64,000 bases of DNA from a virus, in IMG/VR virus record IMGVR_UViG_3300030329_003548, positions 23,297-87,296 of that record. The stretch is one strand, 5' to 3'. Positions within the stretch are counted from its first letter, which is position 1; each line of letters starts with the position of its first letter. Positions 1-8,069 of this stretch are shown in pieces. The notes beneath the pieces were generated by a model. That model ran no database searches. It saw only the letters and a list, made by a program, of their open reading frames with translations, and was not told where the DNA came from. Both the position numbers and the translations under genes were made by a program.

Positions 1-228
1 GGTTTGCAGCGTCAAAAAATCTGGATCTAGACGGTGTTGTTGCTGTGCTTGAGGTGAGATACCATAGTCCATCATCATAGATTGTATGGGAGATAGCGGA
101 CCAGCCTTACCGTCTGGGACACCGGCGCCCGCTAGCGGGCGCGCGCGCGCTTTTTGGGCGTGAAGAATCTGCCATTTATCCTCAGTTATATAAGCTTCCC
201 AAATTAGTTTTTGATCCTTATCCTTCAT
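1..228 (-). CDS. Partial virion-type protein with capsid-targeting-like N-terminus
   Basis: The gene is open from ATG at 228 to the left window edge, giving 76 codons of its N-terminal part. It begins MKDKDQKLIWEAYITED. This matches the start of the minus-strand gene at 62595-63101 as MxDxDxxLIxExYxxTE and resembles T4 internal-protein capsid-targeting sequences, which the prohead protease cuts after (I/L/V)xE. A perfect late box ends 6 nt before the ATG, so late expression is likely. An 18-bp GC palindrome at 125-142 lies inside the coding region and encodes an Ala/Arg/Gly/Pro-rich stretch. No enzymatic domain is visible. A packaged or structural head protein is an inference. Confidence 0.7.
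   Translation of the reverse strand, partial: MKDKDQKLIWEAYITEDKWQILHAQKARARPLAGAGVPDGKAGPLSPIQSMMMDYGISPQAQQQHRLDPDFLTLQT
125..142. repeat. Perfect 18-bp GC palindrome with trailing (GC)n
   Basis: GCGCCCGCTAGCGGGCGC is its own reverse complement and is followed by a GC-alternating run to 150 and five T. It lies inside the coding region of the minus-strand gene and contrasts sharply with the AT-rich surroundings. On the plus strand it resembles an intrinsic terminator facing the end of the neighbouring region. Confidence 0.85.
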
Positions 229-234
229 TAAAAG

Positions 235-242
235 TATTTATA
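235..242 (-). promoter_or_regulatory. Late promoter box TATAAATA
   Basis: This is a perfect T4-type late box on the minus strand, 6 nt before the ATG at 228. It directly follows the T-run of the terminator at 241-271, and no Shine-Dalgarno sequence lies between box and ATG. Confidence 0.8.
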
Positions 243-271
243 AAAAAACCCGGTCAATATATTGACCGGGT
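241..271 (-). terminator. Intrinsic terminator of the 296-1213 gene
   Basis: A 24-bp perfect palindrome at 248-271 (arm ACCCGGTCAATA) is followed on the minus strand by seven T. It ends transcription of the acidic-protein gene. Its T-run flows straight into the late box of the next minus-strand gene. Confidence 0.9.
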
Positions 272-295
272 CTAAATGAAGGATGTTGTAGTGAA

Positions 296-1213
296 TTAAG
301 CTCTGAATAAGTCTTTATTACCGCCAGAAACTTTACCACCTACTTTGTTGTTCTTGCCCTGCAAGCCAACGTTCTCGTGAGAACCATCAACTACTGCTTG
401 ACCACCCGCGACGGGCTTAGGTTTTCCACCGTCTTCCTGTCCACCTGCACCACCTTCGCCGTGCCCGTGACCAGATACTTGGTGACCGGAACCGGATACT
501 TTGTTACTCTTACCTTGTAAGCCGGTATTTTCGTGAGCACCGTCGACTACTGCCTGCCCGCCAGTGAAGTTATGGTCGTGGTCGAAATTAGTATAGCTCT
601 CGCCAAACTCATCTCCCTCAACCTCGGCGACATCTTCCATGTCTTCGATTTCCTCTTCACCGCCTTCTCCACTCATGTCGTCAGCGATACCAACTAAAAG
701 TTCTGCTACTTCACGGAGCCTGCTAGCAAGATCACCTCCACCGAGGTCCTCTTCTTCGCCACCCATCATGTCGTCCATGCCGGGCTCAGCTTCCATGCCT
801 AAATCTACTTCTTCGCCACCCATTACATCTTCGAATAGGCGATCAAATGTTGACTGTGATTGTTGTTGATTTTCCTTCATTGTAGAATTATTTATTTCTT
901 TTTGTTCTTTTTTCACCGGGTTAGAGAAACTTTCAACACCAAAAGCAGACTCGCCAGTTGAGCTGTTTTGGGTATCCAATTCTGCCTTCTCTACACCATC
1001 AGGAGTCGTCGCGCCGTCGAACCCTTTTTCCTTTTTAGGTTCACCTTCAAAAGCTATATCTTTAGCGGGTTTAGCCTTCACAGCCTCACCTTCTGTAAGA
1101 AGACTCTTGCGATTGGCAGCTTCTTGTTCTTCAAGTTTCAGCTCTTTATCTGTTACGGGTGAAACATTCTTGGAATATAGTTCACCAATTTCATCAATAT
1201 GTCGTACTGGCAT
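296..1213 (-). CDS. Acidic, repeat-containing virion-type protein
   Basis: The product has 305 residues. I chose the start at 1213 (MPVRHIDEIGELY...) because a perfect late box ends 5 nt upstream; an in-frame ATG at 1264 would lie beyond that box. The protein is low in complexity and strongly acidic in the middle (MMGGEEEDLGGG-type stretches). Near the C-terminus it carries two copies of a unit beginning GGQAVVDG(A/S)HEN and ending LQGK(S/N)NKV, separated by a Gly/His-rich linker. SLLTEGEA near residue 40 fits a T4-type prohead-protease site (xLxE followed by G or A). An acidic prohead-core or decoration protein is plausible. No enzyme motif is seen. It is divergent from the terminase gene. 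Confidence 0.75.
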   Translation of the reverse strand: MPVRHIDEIGELYSKNVSPVTDKELKLEEQEAANRKSLLTEGEAVKAKPAKDIAFEGEPKKEKGFDGATTPDGVEKAELDTQNSSTGESAFGVESFSNPVKKEQKEINNSTMKENQQQSQSTFDRLFEDVMGGEEVDLGMEAEPGMDDMMGGEEEDLGGGDLASRLREVAELLVGIADDMSGEGGEEEIEDMEDVAEVEGDEFGESYTNFDHDHNFTGGQAVVDGAHENTGLQGKSNKVSGSGHQVSGHGHGEGGAGGQEDGGKPKPVAGGQAVVDGSHENVGLQGKNNKVGGKVSGGNKDLFRA

Positions 1214-1226
1214 GTAAATATTTATA
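1213..1226. promoter_or_regulatory. Overlapping divergent late boxes around TAAATATTTA
   Basis: The minus-strand box TATAAATA (1219-1226) serves the gene starting at 1213. The plus-strand TGTAAATA (1213-1220) points to the terminase gene, which has its own AGGAA Shine-Dalgarno sequence near 1233. The core TAAATATTTA is palindromic. The same core recurs at 63110-63119 between another divergent pair. Confidence 0.65.
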
Positions 1227-1243
1227 TATTGTAGGAACCTTTT

Positions 1244-3022
1244 ATGAACAAAAAAGATGATCAAAAATATTATCTAGGAAATAAGAACCTTCCTAGACCG
1301 GATGCTGAGTTTGAGTGGACTCCGGAGATGATCAATGAGCTTAAGAAAAGTAAGCGTAATATACTATATTTTGCAGAAAACTTCTTTTATATTGTTAACC
1401 TAGACCGTGGCCGAGAGAGGATTGGCTTATATAAATGTCAAAAGAGAGTATTACGTAGTTTAAGAGATAATAGATTTGTTAGTTTATTAGCTAGCCGTCA
1501 GATTGGTAAAACTACCTTAATGACAATATATTGCTTATGGATAGCATGCTTTCAAGAAGATCAGCGAATACTTATCGTAGCTAACAAAGAGCAGACTGCT
1601 ATTAACATCTTTAAGAGAGTGCGATTAGCATATGAGATGTTACCTAATCACTTAAAACCTGGTGTTGTAGAGTACGGTAAGACCGCTATGGCATTAGATA
1701 ATGGATCTAGTATTGGTATTTCAACCACGTCATCGGATGCTGGTCGTGGTGATTCCTGTAATGTATTGGTTCTTGATGAGTTAGCATTTATTGATGATCA
1801 CTTAGTTCAGGATTTCTGGAGATCAGTCTATCCTATCATTTCATCTTCTAAAAAATCTAAAATTTTTATTGCGAGCACACCTAACGGTACCGAGAACCTG
1901 TTTCATGAAATTTACACCAACGCAGAGAAGGGTGAAAGTAACTGGAAGGCAGAGAGAGTAGATTGGTGGGAGATCCCTGGTCGTGACGAAGAGTGGAAAG
2001 AGGAGACTATGAAGTCCCTTGGGAGTGTTGAGGCTTTTAGTCAAGAATTTGGAAATGTATTCTTACAAACAGGTGAATCAGTAATTGATGAAGAATTATT
2101 CGAACGGTTAAAGCTAGGTTGTTCTGAGCCAGAATTTGTGTTTGATGAAGGTAAGTATCTATTGTGGGAAGAACCAAAAGAAGACCACTTATATGGTATA
2201 GGTGTTGATATTGCAGAGGGTGTCGGTGAAAATGCTAGTGTTGTACAAGTTCTAGATATAACAGATTTGACGAATATTGTTCAAGTCGCCGTATACCATA
2301 ACAATACTATTTCCCCCTATAATTTCACCACAAAGGTTTTTGAGATAGCTCAACACTGGGGAAGTCCTCCTATTGCAGTAGAGAGAAACAACTGTGGAGC
2401 TCAAGTAGTTGATAACCTTTTCAATCAGCACGGGTATTCTAACTTAATTACCTTTTCACCAAAAGGCTCACACTCAAAGTCGTATGATAATAGGTTAGGT
2501 GTTATTGCCCATACTAATACCAAATATAAAGGTGTGGTTAATATGAGATATTGGGTAAACCATTTACAGGTTGTTAAATTCAATGATATTAGCACTGTTA
2601 ATGAAATGAGATCATTTGTACGGTACCCTAATGGTACCTGGGCAGCAAAGAAAGAGGGTAATTATCTAGATGATAGAGTTATGTCGTTGATATGGTCTTT
2701 AATTGGGTTGGAAGAAACTGTTGTTGATAGATATTATGAAATTGTTGAGTTCGATGACAACCATAAACCTAAAATGATAAAATCTATAGACTACGGTACT
2801 CGTCATTTTGTAAATCCGGTATCTATGTATTCAAATGAAAAGGTGATAGGTAGTCACGGAAATGCTTTACCAATAGTTTTCACTAGTACCGAGCAGAGTA
2901 GTGATATTGATGAGCTTAAAACGTTAGGGTGGGAATTCCCCTCACCTAGACACGAAGATCAGTTTAATGATATTTGGGATAACCAAAAAGGTGACAACAT
3001 GCATTACTATGGAGACTTTTAA
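1244..3022 (+). CDS. gp17: Terminase large subunit, T4 gp17-like
   Basis: The product has 592 residues, the usual gp17 length. This is the packaging motor ATPase and headful nuclease that docks on the portal. The N-terminus (WTPEMINELKKSKRNILYFAENFFYIVNLDRG region) is typical of T4-like terminases. Walker A is SRQIGKTT at residues 84-91. Walker B is NVLVLDELAFID near residue 172. The RNase H-like nuclease acids are in GIGVDIAEG (about 317-325), PIAVERNNCG (about 374-383) and NYLDDRVMSLIW (about 472-483). The ATG is preceded by AGGAA. The portal, protease and capsid genes that often follow gp17-gp19 in T4-like phages are not in this window. Confidence 0.97.
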   Translation: MNKKDDQKYYLGNKNLPRPDAEFEWTPEMINELKKSKRNILYFAENFFYIVNLDRGRERIGLYKCQKRVLRSLRDNRFVSLLASRQIGKTTLMTIYCLWIACFQEDQRILIVANKEQTAINIFKRVRLAYEMLPNHLKPGVVEYGKTAMALDNGSSIGISTTSSDAGRGDSCNVLVLDELAFIDDHLVQDFWRSVYPIISSSKKSKIFIASTPNGTENLFHEIYTNAEKGESNWKAERVDWWEIPGRDEEWKEETMKSLGSVEAFSQEFGNVFLQTGESVIDEELFERLKLGCSEPEFVFDEGKYLLWEEPKEDHLYGIGVDIAEGVGENASVVQVLDITDLTNIVQVAVYHNNTISPYNFTTKVFEIAQHWGSPPIAVERNNCGAQVVDNLFNQHGYSNLITFSPKGSHSKSYDNRLGVIAHTNTKYKGVVNMRYWVNHLQVVKFNDISTVNEMRSFVRYPNGTWAAKKEGNYLDDRVMSLIWSLIGLEETVVDRYYEIVEFDDNHKPKMIKSIDYGTRHFVNPVSMYSNEKVIGSHGNALPIVFTSTEQSSDIDELKTLGWEFPSPRHEDQFNDIWDNQKGDNMHYYGDF

Positions 3023-3024
3023 TA

Positions 3025-3612
3025 ATGGCAGATAAAGCAAAACAGTCAGTACTAAACAAAGCCCGGTTAGATAAATTTTTACTATCTTTATCTGTCCCTG
3101 CTGCTTTGAAGAATACGGTATCAAAAGTAGAACGAGCAACACATAACCATAGCGATGCTAGAACGATGCCTGATACACTACAATTTTCCGTATATGGTGT
3201 TGTAGTACCAGCTGTAACTATATTACCTAACGATCTACCGTATGCAGGTCAACACTTAAACGTATCCACTCACTCTAGATCTAAGTACGATGACGTTACA
3301 GTAAACTTTACCATCGACAATCAATTTAACAACTACTGGCATATATGGAGATGGCTAGATGTACTAAACGACGACAAGCTCTCTATATATGATGCCCAAG
3401 GTGAAAGGGAGCCTAGAATGCTGCTAGATGACTATCAAACCAACTTTACCGTGTTTGGTATGAATGAGTACAATAAAAACGTGGTCGAGTTTACTTACAC
3501 AAAAGCGTTTCCCATCGGATTAGGTGAAATAATGTACAATTACAGAGATCCTCAAGAAGCTGAAAGTACCCTAACATTCTCGTTCTCTCAGCTACATGTT
3601 AACTTACTTTAG
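3025..3612 (+). CDS. Tail-tube-like protein (gp19-type paralogue)
   Basis: The product has 195 residues and starts 2 nt after the terminase stop. The middle and C-terminal parts (DTLQFSVYGVVVPAV, VNFTIDNQFNNYWHIWRWLD, VEFTYTKAFPIGLGEI) have the beta-strand pattern of T4-like tail tube proteins, which stack as hexameric rings. A second, more canonical tube gene lies at 6075-6620, so this may be a tube terminator, an initiator ring or a variant tube protein. Its place directly before the sheath gene supports a tail role. Confidence 0.6.
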   Translation: MADKAKQSVLNKARLDKFLLSLSVPAALKNTVSKVERATHNHSDARTMPDTLQFSVYGVVVPAVTILPNDLPYAGQHLNVSTHSRSKYDDVTVNFTIDNQFNNYWHIWRWLDVLNDDKLSIYDAQGEREPRMLLDDYQTNFTVFGMNEYNKNVVEFTYTKAFPIGLGEIMYNYRDPQEAESTLTFSFSQLHVNLL

Positions 3613-3655
3613 TCGACAATTTTAGGTTCAACCAGAATAAAATAATTCCGAAACG

Positions 3656-3663
3656 AATAAATA
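3656..3663 (+). promoter_or_regulatory. Late promoter box AATAAATA before sheath
   Basis: The box ends 6 nt before the sheath ATG at 3670, and no Shine-Dalgarno sequence fits in the gap. Confidence 0.75.
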
Positions 3664-3669
3664 TTTTAT

Positions 3670-6054
3670 ATGGCACGTACAATACAATCACCAGGTGTAG
3701 AAATTAATGAGATTGATTTATCTCTGCGTCCTGTGCTTCCTATCGGCACTCATATCATGGTACCCGGCTTCGCAGCTCAAGGGCCAACAGACGAGTTACT
3801 GGAGGTCGCCAGCTTCTCTGAATTTGAGACAGTATACGGGAAACCTACCAATGCAGCAGAAAGATATTTCTATCACACAGTAAAGAGTATATTTAACAGC
3901 GACGCAAATGTGCTAACGACCCGCTTGCCATACGGGTCAGCAGCTGGATTGGGCTTTGGTGATAGCTATTCCGCGTTATTCTTCCCTTGCTACCCTTATA
4001 ATGGTGAGCAGGCACTACCTACAACCGTACATTCAGCTGGTGCATCGTTATCGGGTGTGGGTGATACAGGTGGTACTGGATATGTATTTGGTCGACCAAC
4101 CTTAGTTGAGCTGAGTAAAGAGCAATACGATTTAGTAAACAGAAGACAGTTTAGTTGGACTAACCATGTAAAACCGAGTGAGAGCTTCTCCAATGATCAC
4201 AATACTTGGGGTAAAGCTGGCATGATTATCACTAATAAAGCTAAAACTACTATTAATGATAAGTATGAAGGTTATTACATCACATTAACTGACAACTCGC
4301 AGATGAATCCTGCGACTGATTTTGACAGTGTTAACAACTTCTATAGTGTTAATGCTAGCAGCAACGGTCAAAACTTAGTAGGTAACCCATTAGTTGTTCC
4401 TGCAGAGAGAAGAAACTTCTCACTCTCTGGTACTGCAACAGATAGTAATGGTAATGTTTCTGAGAAACTTGAGAATCTACCAACATTTGACGTTTCTAGT
4501 GACGAATTTAAGGATACCGCAATCTTAGGGTTGTTCAAGATGAGAACATCAGTGTTCTCAACTGATACGTTAAAATTAGATAATGTATTAGCTGAGTCTT
4601 ATATGGGATCTCTTGACGGGTATCGCAAGCTACAGAATCAAAACGGTGGTACACCTAAGACGTTCTTCTTAGGTGATATTGAAGACGGTTCACCTAACCT
4701 TGAAGTAATTATTAACCCCAATATCAGTCTTAATACTGGTACATGGGCAAATAGTGCCAATAATGAACCTAATAAGATGGTAAGGTTCTTATCTCAAAGA
4801 GCTCTTACGGATTCTGCAAGCGTATCACTTTCTGGTAACTTTGGTGTACCTAGAAACGTATTAACAAGCTTACATCACGCCTCTACTGGCTTAGCTATGA
4901 CGGATGCGTTGCTACCATTAGGTTTATATCAGCCTGCTAATCCTGTTAATAAGATTGTTGGTTCTGTACCGACCAAGGTTAGACGTGTAATGGATAACCT
5001 GTTAAATGTTGATGCACAGCAGATTGATGTTTCTGTTGAAGCTGGTTTAGGTACGGTTTATGCTGGTTCTGAGTATCAGCAATTATCCGGTACTGGATTA
5101 GAGACATTTGATGATACCCTGAGATTTGATATGGGTGATTACAGTAATTCTACTGGTTTATATAAGTTAAGCGAGGGTGTAAATTCTGATGCTAGCTTAC
5201 ATGGTGAAGGTTATAACCTGCAGCAGAATTACAGAGCAGTATTTAATGAATTCCAGAATTTTGCTGAATTCAAGAGAAAAGATCACATCTTTATTGCTGA
5301 TACACCGAGATGGATCTTTGTACAAGGTAGAAACGATAAGGTTCTTAATGATAAGACCAGAGTATTTACACAAGCTGTATATTGGCCGTTGAGGCACGTA
5401 TATGGTTCGATTAATACTAGTTTCGCAACTGTATATGGTAACTGGGCTAGAGTATATGATGGAACATCTGATACTCAAATCTGGGCACCGTTCTCCGGTG
5501 TAGCAGCAGCAACATTTGCTAATACTGATAACACATATGACCCATGGTGGGCTCCTGCTGGATTTACCCGTGGTAGATTTGGTGGTGTAAATGATCTCGC
5601 AGTAATTCCTGCGCAGAAGCACAGAGATCAGTTATATAGAATCAGTATTAACCCAGTACATCAATTCCCGAATGAAGGTTTCGTAATTTGGGGTCAGAAG
5701 ACCATGTTCAAGAAGCCGAGCGCATTCGATAGAGTTAATGTAAGAAGGTTGTTCTTGTACCTCGAGAAGCTCGTAAGACAAACGATGAAGTTCTACGTAT
5801 TCGAGCCAAACACAGTACTAACAAGAACACAGGTACTGAATAATTTAACACCTATCTTTGATAGAGTTAAAAACACACAAGGTATGTATGACTACCTCAT
5901 CATTTGTGATGAAAGAAACAACACACCTGACGTTATTGATCAGAACGAGTTAGTAGTTGACATCTACATTAAACCGGTACGTGCTGCTGAGTTTATCCTG
6001 GTTAACTTCTACGCAACAAGAACTGGTCAGGACTTTAACGAATTAATAGCTTAA
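3670..6054 (+). CDS. gp18: Contractile tail sheath protein, T4 gp18-like
   Basis: The product has 794 residues; T4 gp18 has about 660. It opens with the signature N-terminus MARTIQSPGVEINEIDLS and continues VPGFAAQGPTDELLEVASFSEFETVYGKP, the conserved sheath start. The C-terminal part (VRRLFLYLEKLVRQTMKFYVFEPN, then DVIDQNELVVDIYIKPVRAAEFILVNF) is the conserved sheath domain that forms the interlocking handshake. The extra length lies in the middle, probably a surface-exposed insertion. Subunits form helical rings around the tube and contract at infection. The gene has its own late box and is followed by the tube gene. Confidence 0.96.
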   Translation: MARTIQSPGVEINEIDLSLRPVLPIGTHIMVPGFAAQGPTDELLEVASFSEFETVYGKPTNAAERYFYHTVKSIFNSDANVLTTRLPYGSAAGLGFGDSYSALFFPCYPYNGEQALPTTVHSAGASLSGVGDTGGTGYVFGRPTLVELSKEQYDLVNRRQFSWTNHVKPSESFSNDHNTWGKAGMIITNKAKTTINDKYEGYYITLTDNSQMNPATDFDSVNNFYSVNASSNGQNLVGNPLVVPAERRNFSLSGTATDSNGNVSEKLENLPTFDVSSDEFKDTAILGLFKMRTSVFSTDTLKLDNVLAESYMGSLDGYRKLQNQNGGTPKTFFLGDIEDGSPNLEVIINPNISLNTGTWANSANNEPNKMVRFLSQRALTDSASVSLSGNFGVPRNVLTSLHHASTGLAMTDALLPLGLYQPANPVNKIVGSVPTKVRRVMDNLLNVDAQQIDVSVEAGLGTVYAGSEYQQLSGTGLETFDDTLRFDMGDYSNSTGLYKLSEGVNSDASLHGEGYNLQQNYRAVFNEFQNFAEFKRKDHIFIADTPRWIFVQGRNDKVLNDKTRVFTQAVYWPLRHVYGSINTSFATVYGNWARVYDGTSDTQIWAPFSGVAAATFANTDNTYDPWWAPAGFTRGRFGGVNDLAVIPAQKHRDQLYRISINPVHQFPNEGFVIWGQKTMFKKPSAFDRVNVRRLFLYLEKLVRQTMKFYVFEPNTVLTRTQVLNNLTPIFDRVKNTQGMYDYLIICDERNNTPDVIDQNELVVDIYIKPVRAAEFILVNFYATRTGQDFNELIA

Positions 6055-6056
6055 CG

Positions 6057-6064
6057 ACTAAATA
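6057..6064 (+). promoter_or_regulatory. Late promoter box ACTAAATA before tube
   Basis: This variant box ends 10 nt before the tube ATG at 6075. The same variant serves the minus-strand gene at 63101. Confidence 0.65.
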
Positions 6065-6074
6065 ATTACAAGAT

Positions 6075-6620
6075 ATGCCAAACATACAACAAGGAATTCA
6101 AGATTTCTATCGAGTTGCACAAGAACGCGATTTCGCACGCGATTTCCAGTTCAGAGTGCTTGACGTCTCTGATAGAGGTGCACCGGTATTAACACAAGAC
6201 GACTTAGTCTACGCTACTGCCGCCAACCTTCCTGCCCGTGGCATTCAGAATGTACCCACCCCTTTCATGGGCTTGCAGTTTAACCTTCCTGGCTCCGTTG
6301 AGTACCCTGATGCCACTGGTTATCAGATTACATTTAGAGCTGATGGTGACAATGCAATTAGAACCGTCTTTGAAAATTGGTCTCGTTCAATCTTTGATGA
6401 TGAGACAAGTACTGGTGCTTATAGGTTGTATGCTAATTCTACAGTTTCTCTTGCACAATTAAATGCTAACTTAGATGTTGTTAGAGTTTACCAATTAGTC
6501 GGTGTTTGGCCGATTACTGTTGGTGAGCTGGTTTATAACACTACCGGTAACGGTGAAGTTGTTGAATTCCAAGCAACATTAGCATATCAATACTGGAGAC
6601 GTAATATTCTACCAGTTTAA
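6075..6620 (+). CDS. gp19: Tail tube protein, T4 gp19-like
   Basis: The product has 181 residues, close to T4 gp19 (163). The features DFYRVAQERDFARDFQFRVLDV, then YATAANLPARGIQNVPTPFMGLQFNLPG and YQITFRADGDNAIRTVFENW, match the T4 tube pattern of an early hydrophobic strand, a (T/A)xLPA segment and a conserved F-x-x-W near the middle. It forms the inner tube through which DNA passes. It directly follows the sheath gene in the usual T4 order. A strong hairpin lies after its stop codon. Confidence 0.9.
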   Translation: MPNIQQGIQDFYRVAQERDFARDFQFRVLDVSDRGAPVLTQDDLVYATAANLPARGIQNVPTPFMGLQFNLPGSVEYPDATGYQITFRADGDNAIRTVFENWSRSIFDDETSTGAYRLYANSTVSLAQLNANLDVVRVYQLVGVWPITVGELVYNTTGNGEVVEFQATLAYQYWRRNILPV

Positions 6621-6643
6621 TTCCGATTAACATCACATTAGTT

Positions 6644-6668
6644 ATCCCGTAACTGACCGTTGCGGGAT
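6644..6668 (+). terminator. Hairpin after the tail tube gene
   Basis: ATCCCGTAAC pairs with GTTGCGGGAT (one G-U pair) around the loop TGACC. The AT-rich tract that follows is also the next late box. It could be a weak terminator or a 3' stabiliser of the abundant tube mRNA; there is no pure T-run. Confidence 0.6.
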
Positions 6669-6673
6669 AAATA
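6666..6673 (+). promoter_or_regulatory. Late promoter box GATAAATA
   Basis: The box ends 6 nt before the ATG at 6680, and its first three bases are the 3' end of the preceding hairpin stem. Confidence 0.75.
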
Positions 6674-6679
6674 TTTTAT

Positions 6680-8056
6680 ATGGCGGCACCACAACCACCT
6701 CCGAACTATCAACAGGCTCAAATAGCTCGTGCACGGGTCAATAACCAAAGGCGTGTTCAGAGAATGGGAACCCCGCAACAGGATGTTAGTGACCTTCCTG
6801 ATAATAACGCGTCTCAGATGGGGTATATAGATCCACAGAGCGGAAAAGCTCTTACTGACCCCGGTGTTCAAGCTCGACCCGTATCTCGTGAGAATCTTGC
6901 AAAATTAAATGCTGCAGGGAACAGGGTAGGCAGTGAAGGATTAGAGGGAACACCGAACCCTACTGCTCCGGTTGCTCCACCCGCTGCAGCGAAGCCTGCT
7001 ACAGATTACACCGCCACTAATAAACCTATCACAAAAAATGCTTACGGGTTAGATTTAAAAACTAATCTAGAAAAATTAATAGGTAACAGCGAGCAAATCA
7101 TTAATAATGTGTTTGATGCAACAGGTAACCCGGTAGCTGTTAGAAGCCACTTTTTTAATGTTTTAAGTAAGTGGGAATCTTCATTGCCATTAAATCAGCT
7201 ATGGTGTCTAGTATTTAACGTTCCACCAGCTATTAAAGATAATCTAACTTCTGTAAATGAAGAAAGCAATGACGCTCCAGCTCCTGGTACCACTAGTTAT
7301 GGTATGCAGGGATGGGGTGAAGAGATTAATGCATCATGGGGTGTTGATATGGGACGTGAAACTGTACATACACCTCCAATGTATAGATCTCATATTGGAT
7401 GTGCATTTGCACAAACAGTTGGTATCCCGCCAGAGAATTTAGGTACTGAAACTGTTGGTATTCCTAATAGAGGCTTTATTAAGGCCCCTGTTGTGAAACA
7501 GCGTAACCCGTTCGGATCTTTAAACGTAGAATTTTTAGAAACAAATGTATCGTTTGTTGATTTTTTGATACGTCCGTGGGTTATTCAAACATCACATTAT
7601 GGGTTAGTAGCTAGACCAGTCGCTGATTTGGATATTAAGACAGATATGTTCCTGTTAAATTTCGGTCGCATGGGTGTAGATCCAGCTTCTCATCATGCTG
7701 CTGGTGGAGGTGATCCCGGTCAGATGGCTAACGTGCGTGGATTTGTATTAAGAAAAATGTTCCACTTTAAGGATTGTTTCCCTATTAACGTTGCTAACGA
7801 GAGGTACTCGTATACACCGGAAGGTGGCCCAGATAGAAGAGACGTTGAATTTGTATTTACGAGATATCAAGCTATTTTACCTGAGGGAGGCATTAATCAT
7901 GCACTAGAAATGGCAGCATGGGACGATGCAGCGTTTGGCGGTAATGCGGTATCCCTTCCTGCTAAATCTAAACGAAGCGGTGGTGGATTATTAGGTATGC
8001 CTGGTCGAATAGCTAATGGTATTATGAATTCTGGTCGTAATATGTTAGGCTTGTAA
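6680..8056 (+). CDS. Tube-fold tail protein, possible baseplate-tube initiator
   Basis: The product has 458 residues. The first 110 or so are low in complexity (Pro/Ala/Gln-rich), likely a flexible extension. The rest has tube-like segments: SKWESSLPLNQLWCLVFNVPP, SLNVEFLETNVSFVDFLIRPWVI, and late VEFVFTRYQAIL. The C-terminus is Gly-rich (SKRSGGGLLGMPGR). The position between the tube gene and the hub/tape genes fits a gp54- or gp48-type ring that starts tube polymerisation, but this is inferred from fold-like features only. Confidence 0.5.
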   Translation: MAAPQPPPNYQQAQIARARVNNQRRVQRMGTPQQDVSDLPDNNASQMGYIDPQSGKALTDPGVQARPVSRENLAKLNAAGNRVGSEGLEGTPNPTAPVAPPAAAKPATDYTATNKPITKNAYGLDLKTNLEKLIGNSEQIINNVFDATGNPVAVRSHFFNVLSKWESSLPLNQLWCLVFNVPPAIKDNLTSVNEESNDAPAPGTTSYGMQGWGEEINASWGVDMGRETVHTPPMYRSHIGCAFAQTVGIPPENLGTETVGIPNRGFIKAPVVKQRNPFGSLNVEFLETNVSFVDFLIRPWVIQTSHYGLVARPVADLDIKTDMFLLNFGRMGVDPASHHAAGGGDPGQMANVRGFVLRKMFHFKDCFPINVANERYSYTPEGGPDRRDVEFVFTRYQAILPEGGINHALEMAAWDDAAFGGNAVSLPAKSKRSGGGLLGMPGRIANGIMNSGRNMLGL

Positions 8057-8069
8057 TAAGTCATTATAC

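Noticed and set aside
639-869. Plus-strand Ser/Pro-rich ORF opposite the acidic gene
   Set aside because: A shadow of Gly/Glu/Asp-rich coding on the other strand with no start signals.
5197-5622. Minus-strand ORF of 141 codons inside the sheath gene
   Set aside because: The sheath gene is certain and the ORF has no start signals or recognisable motif.
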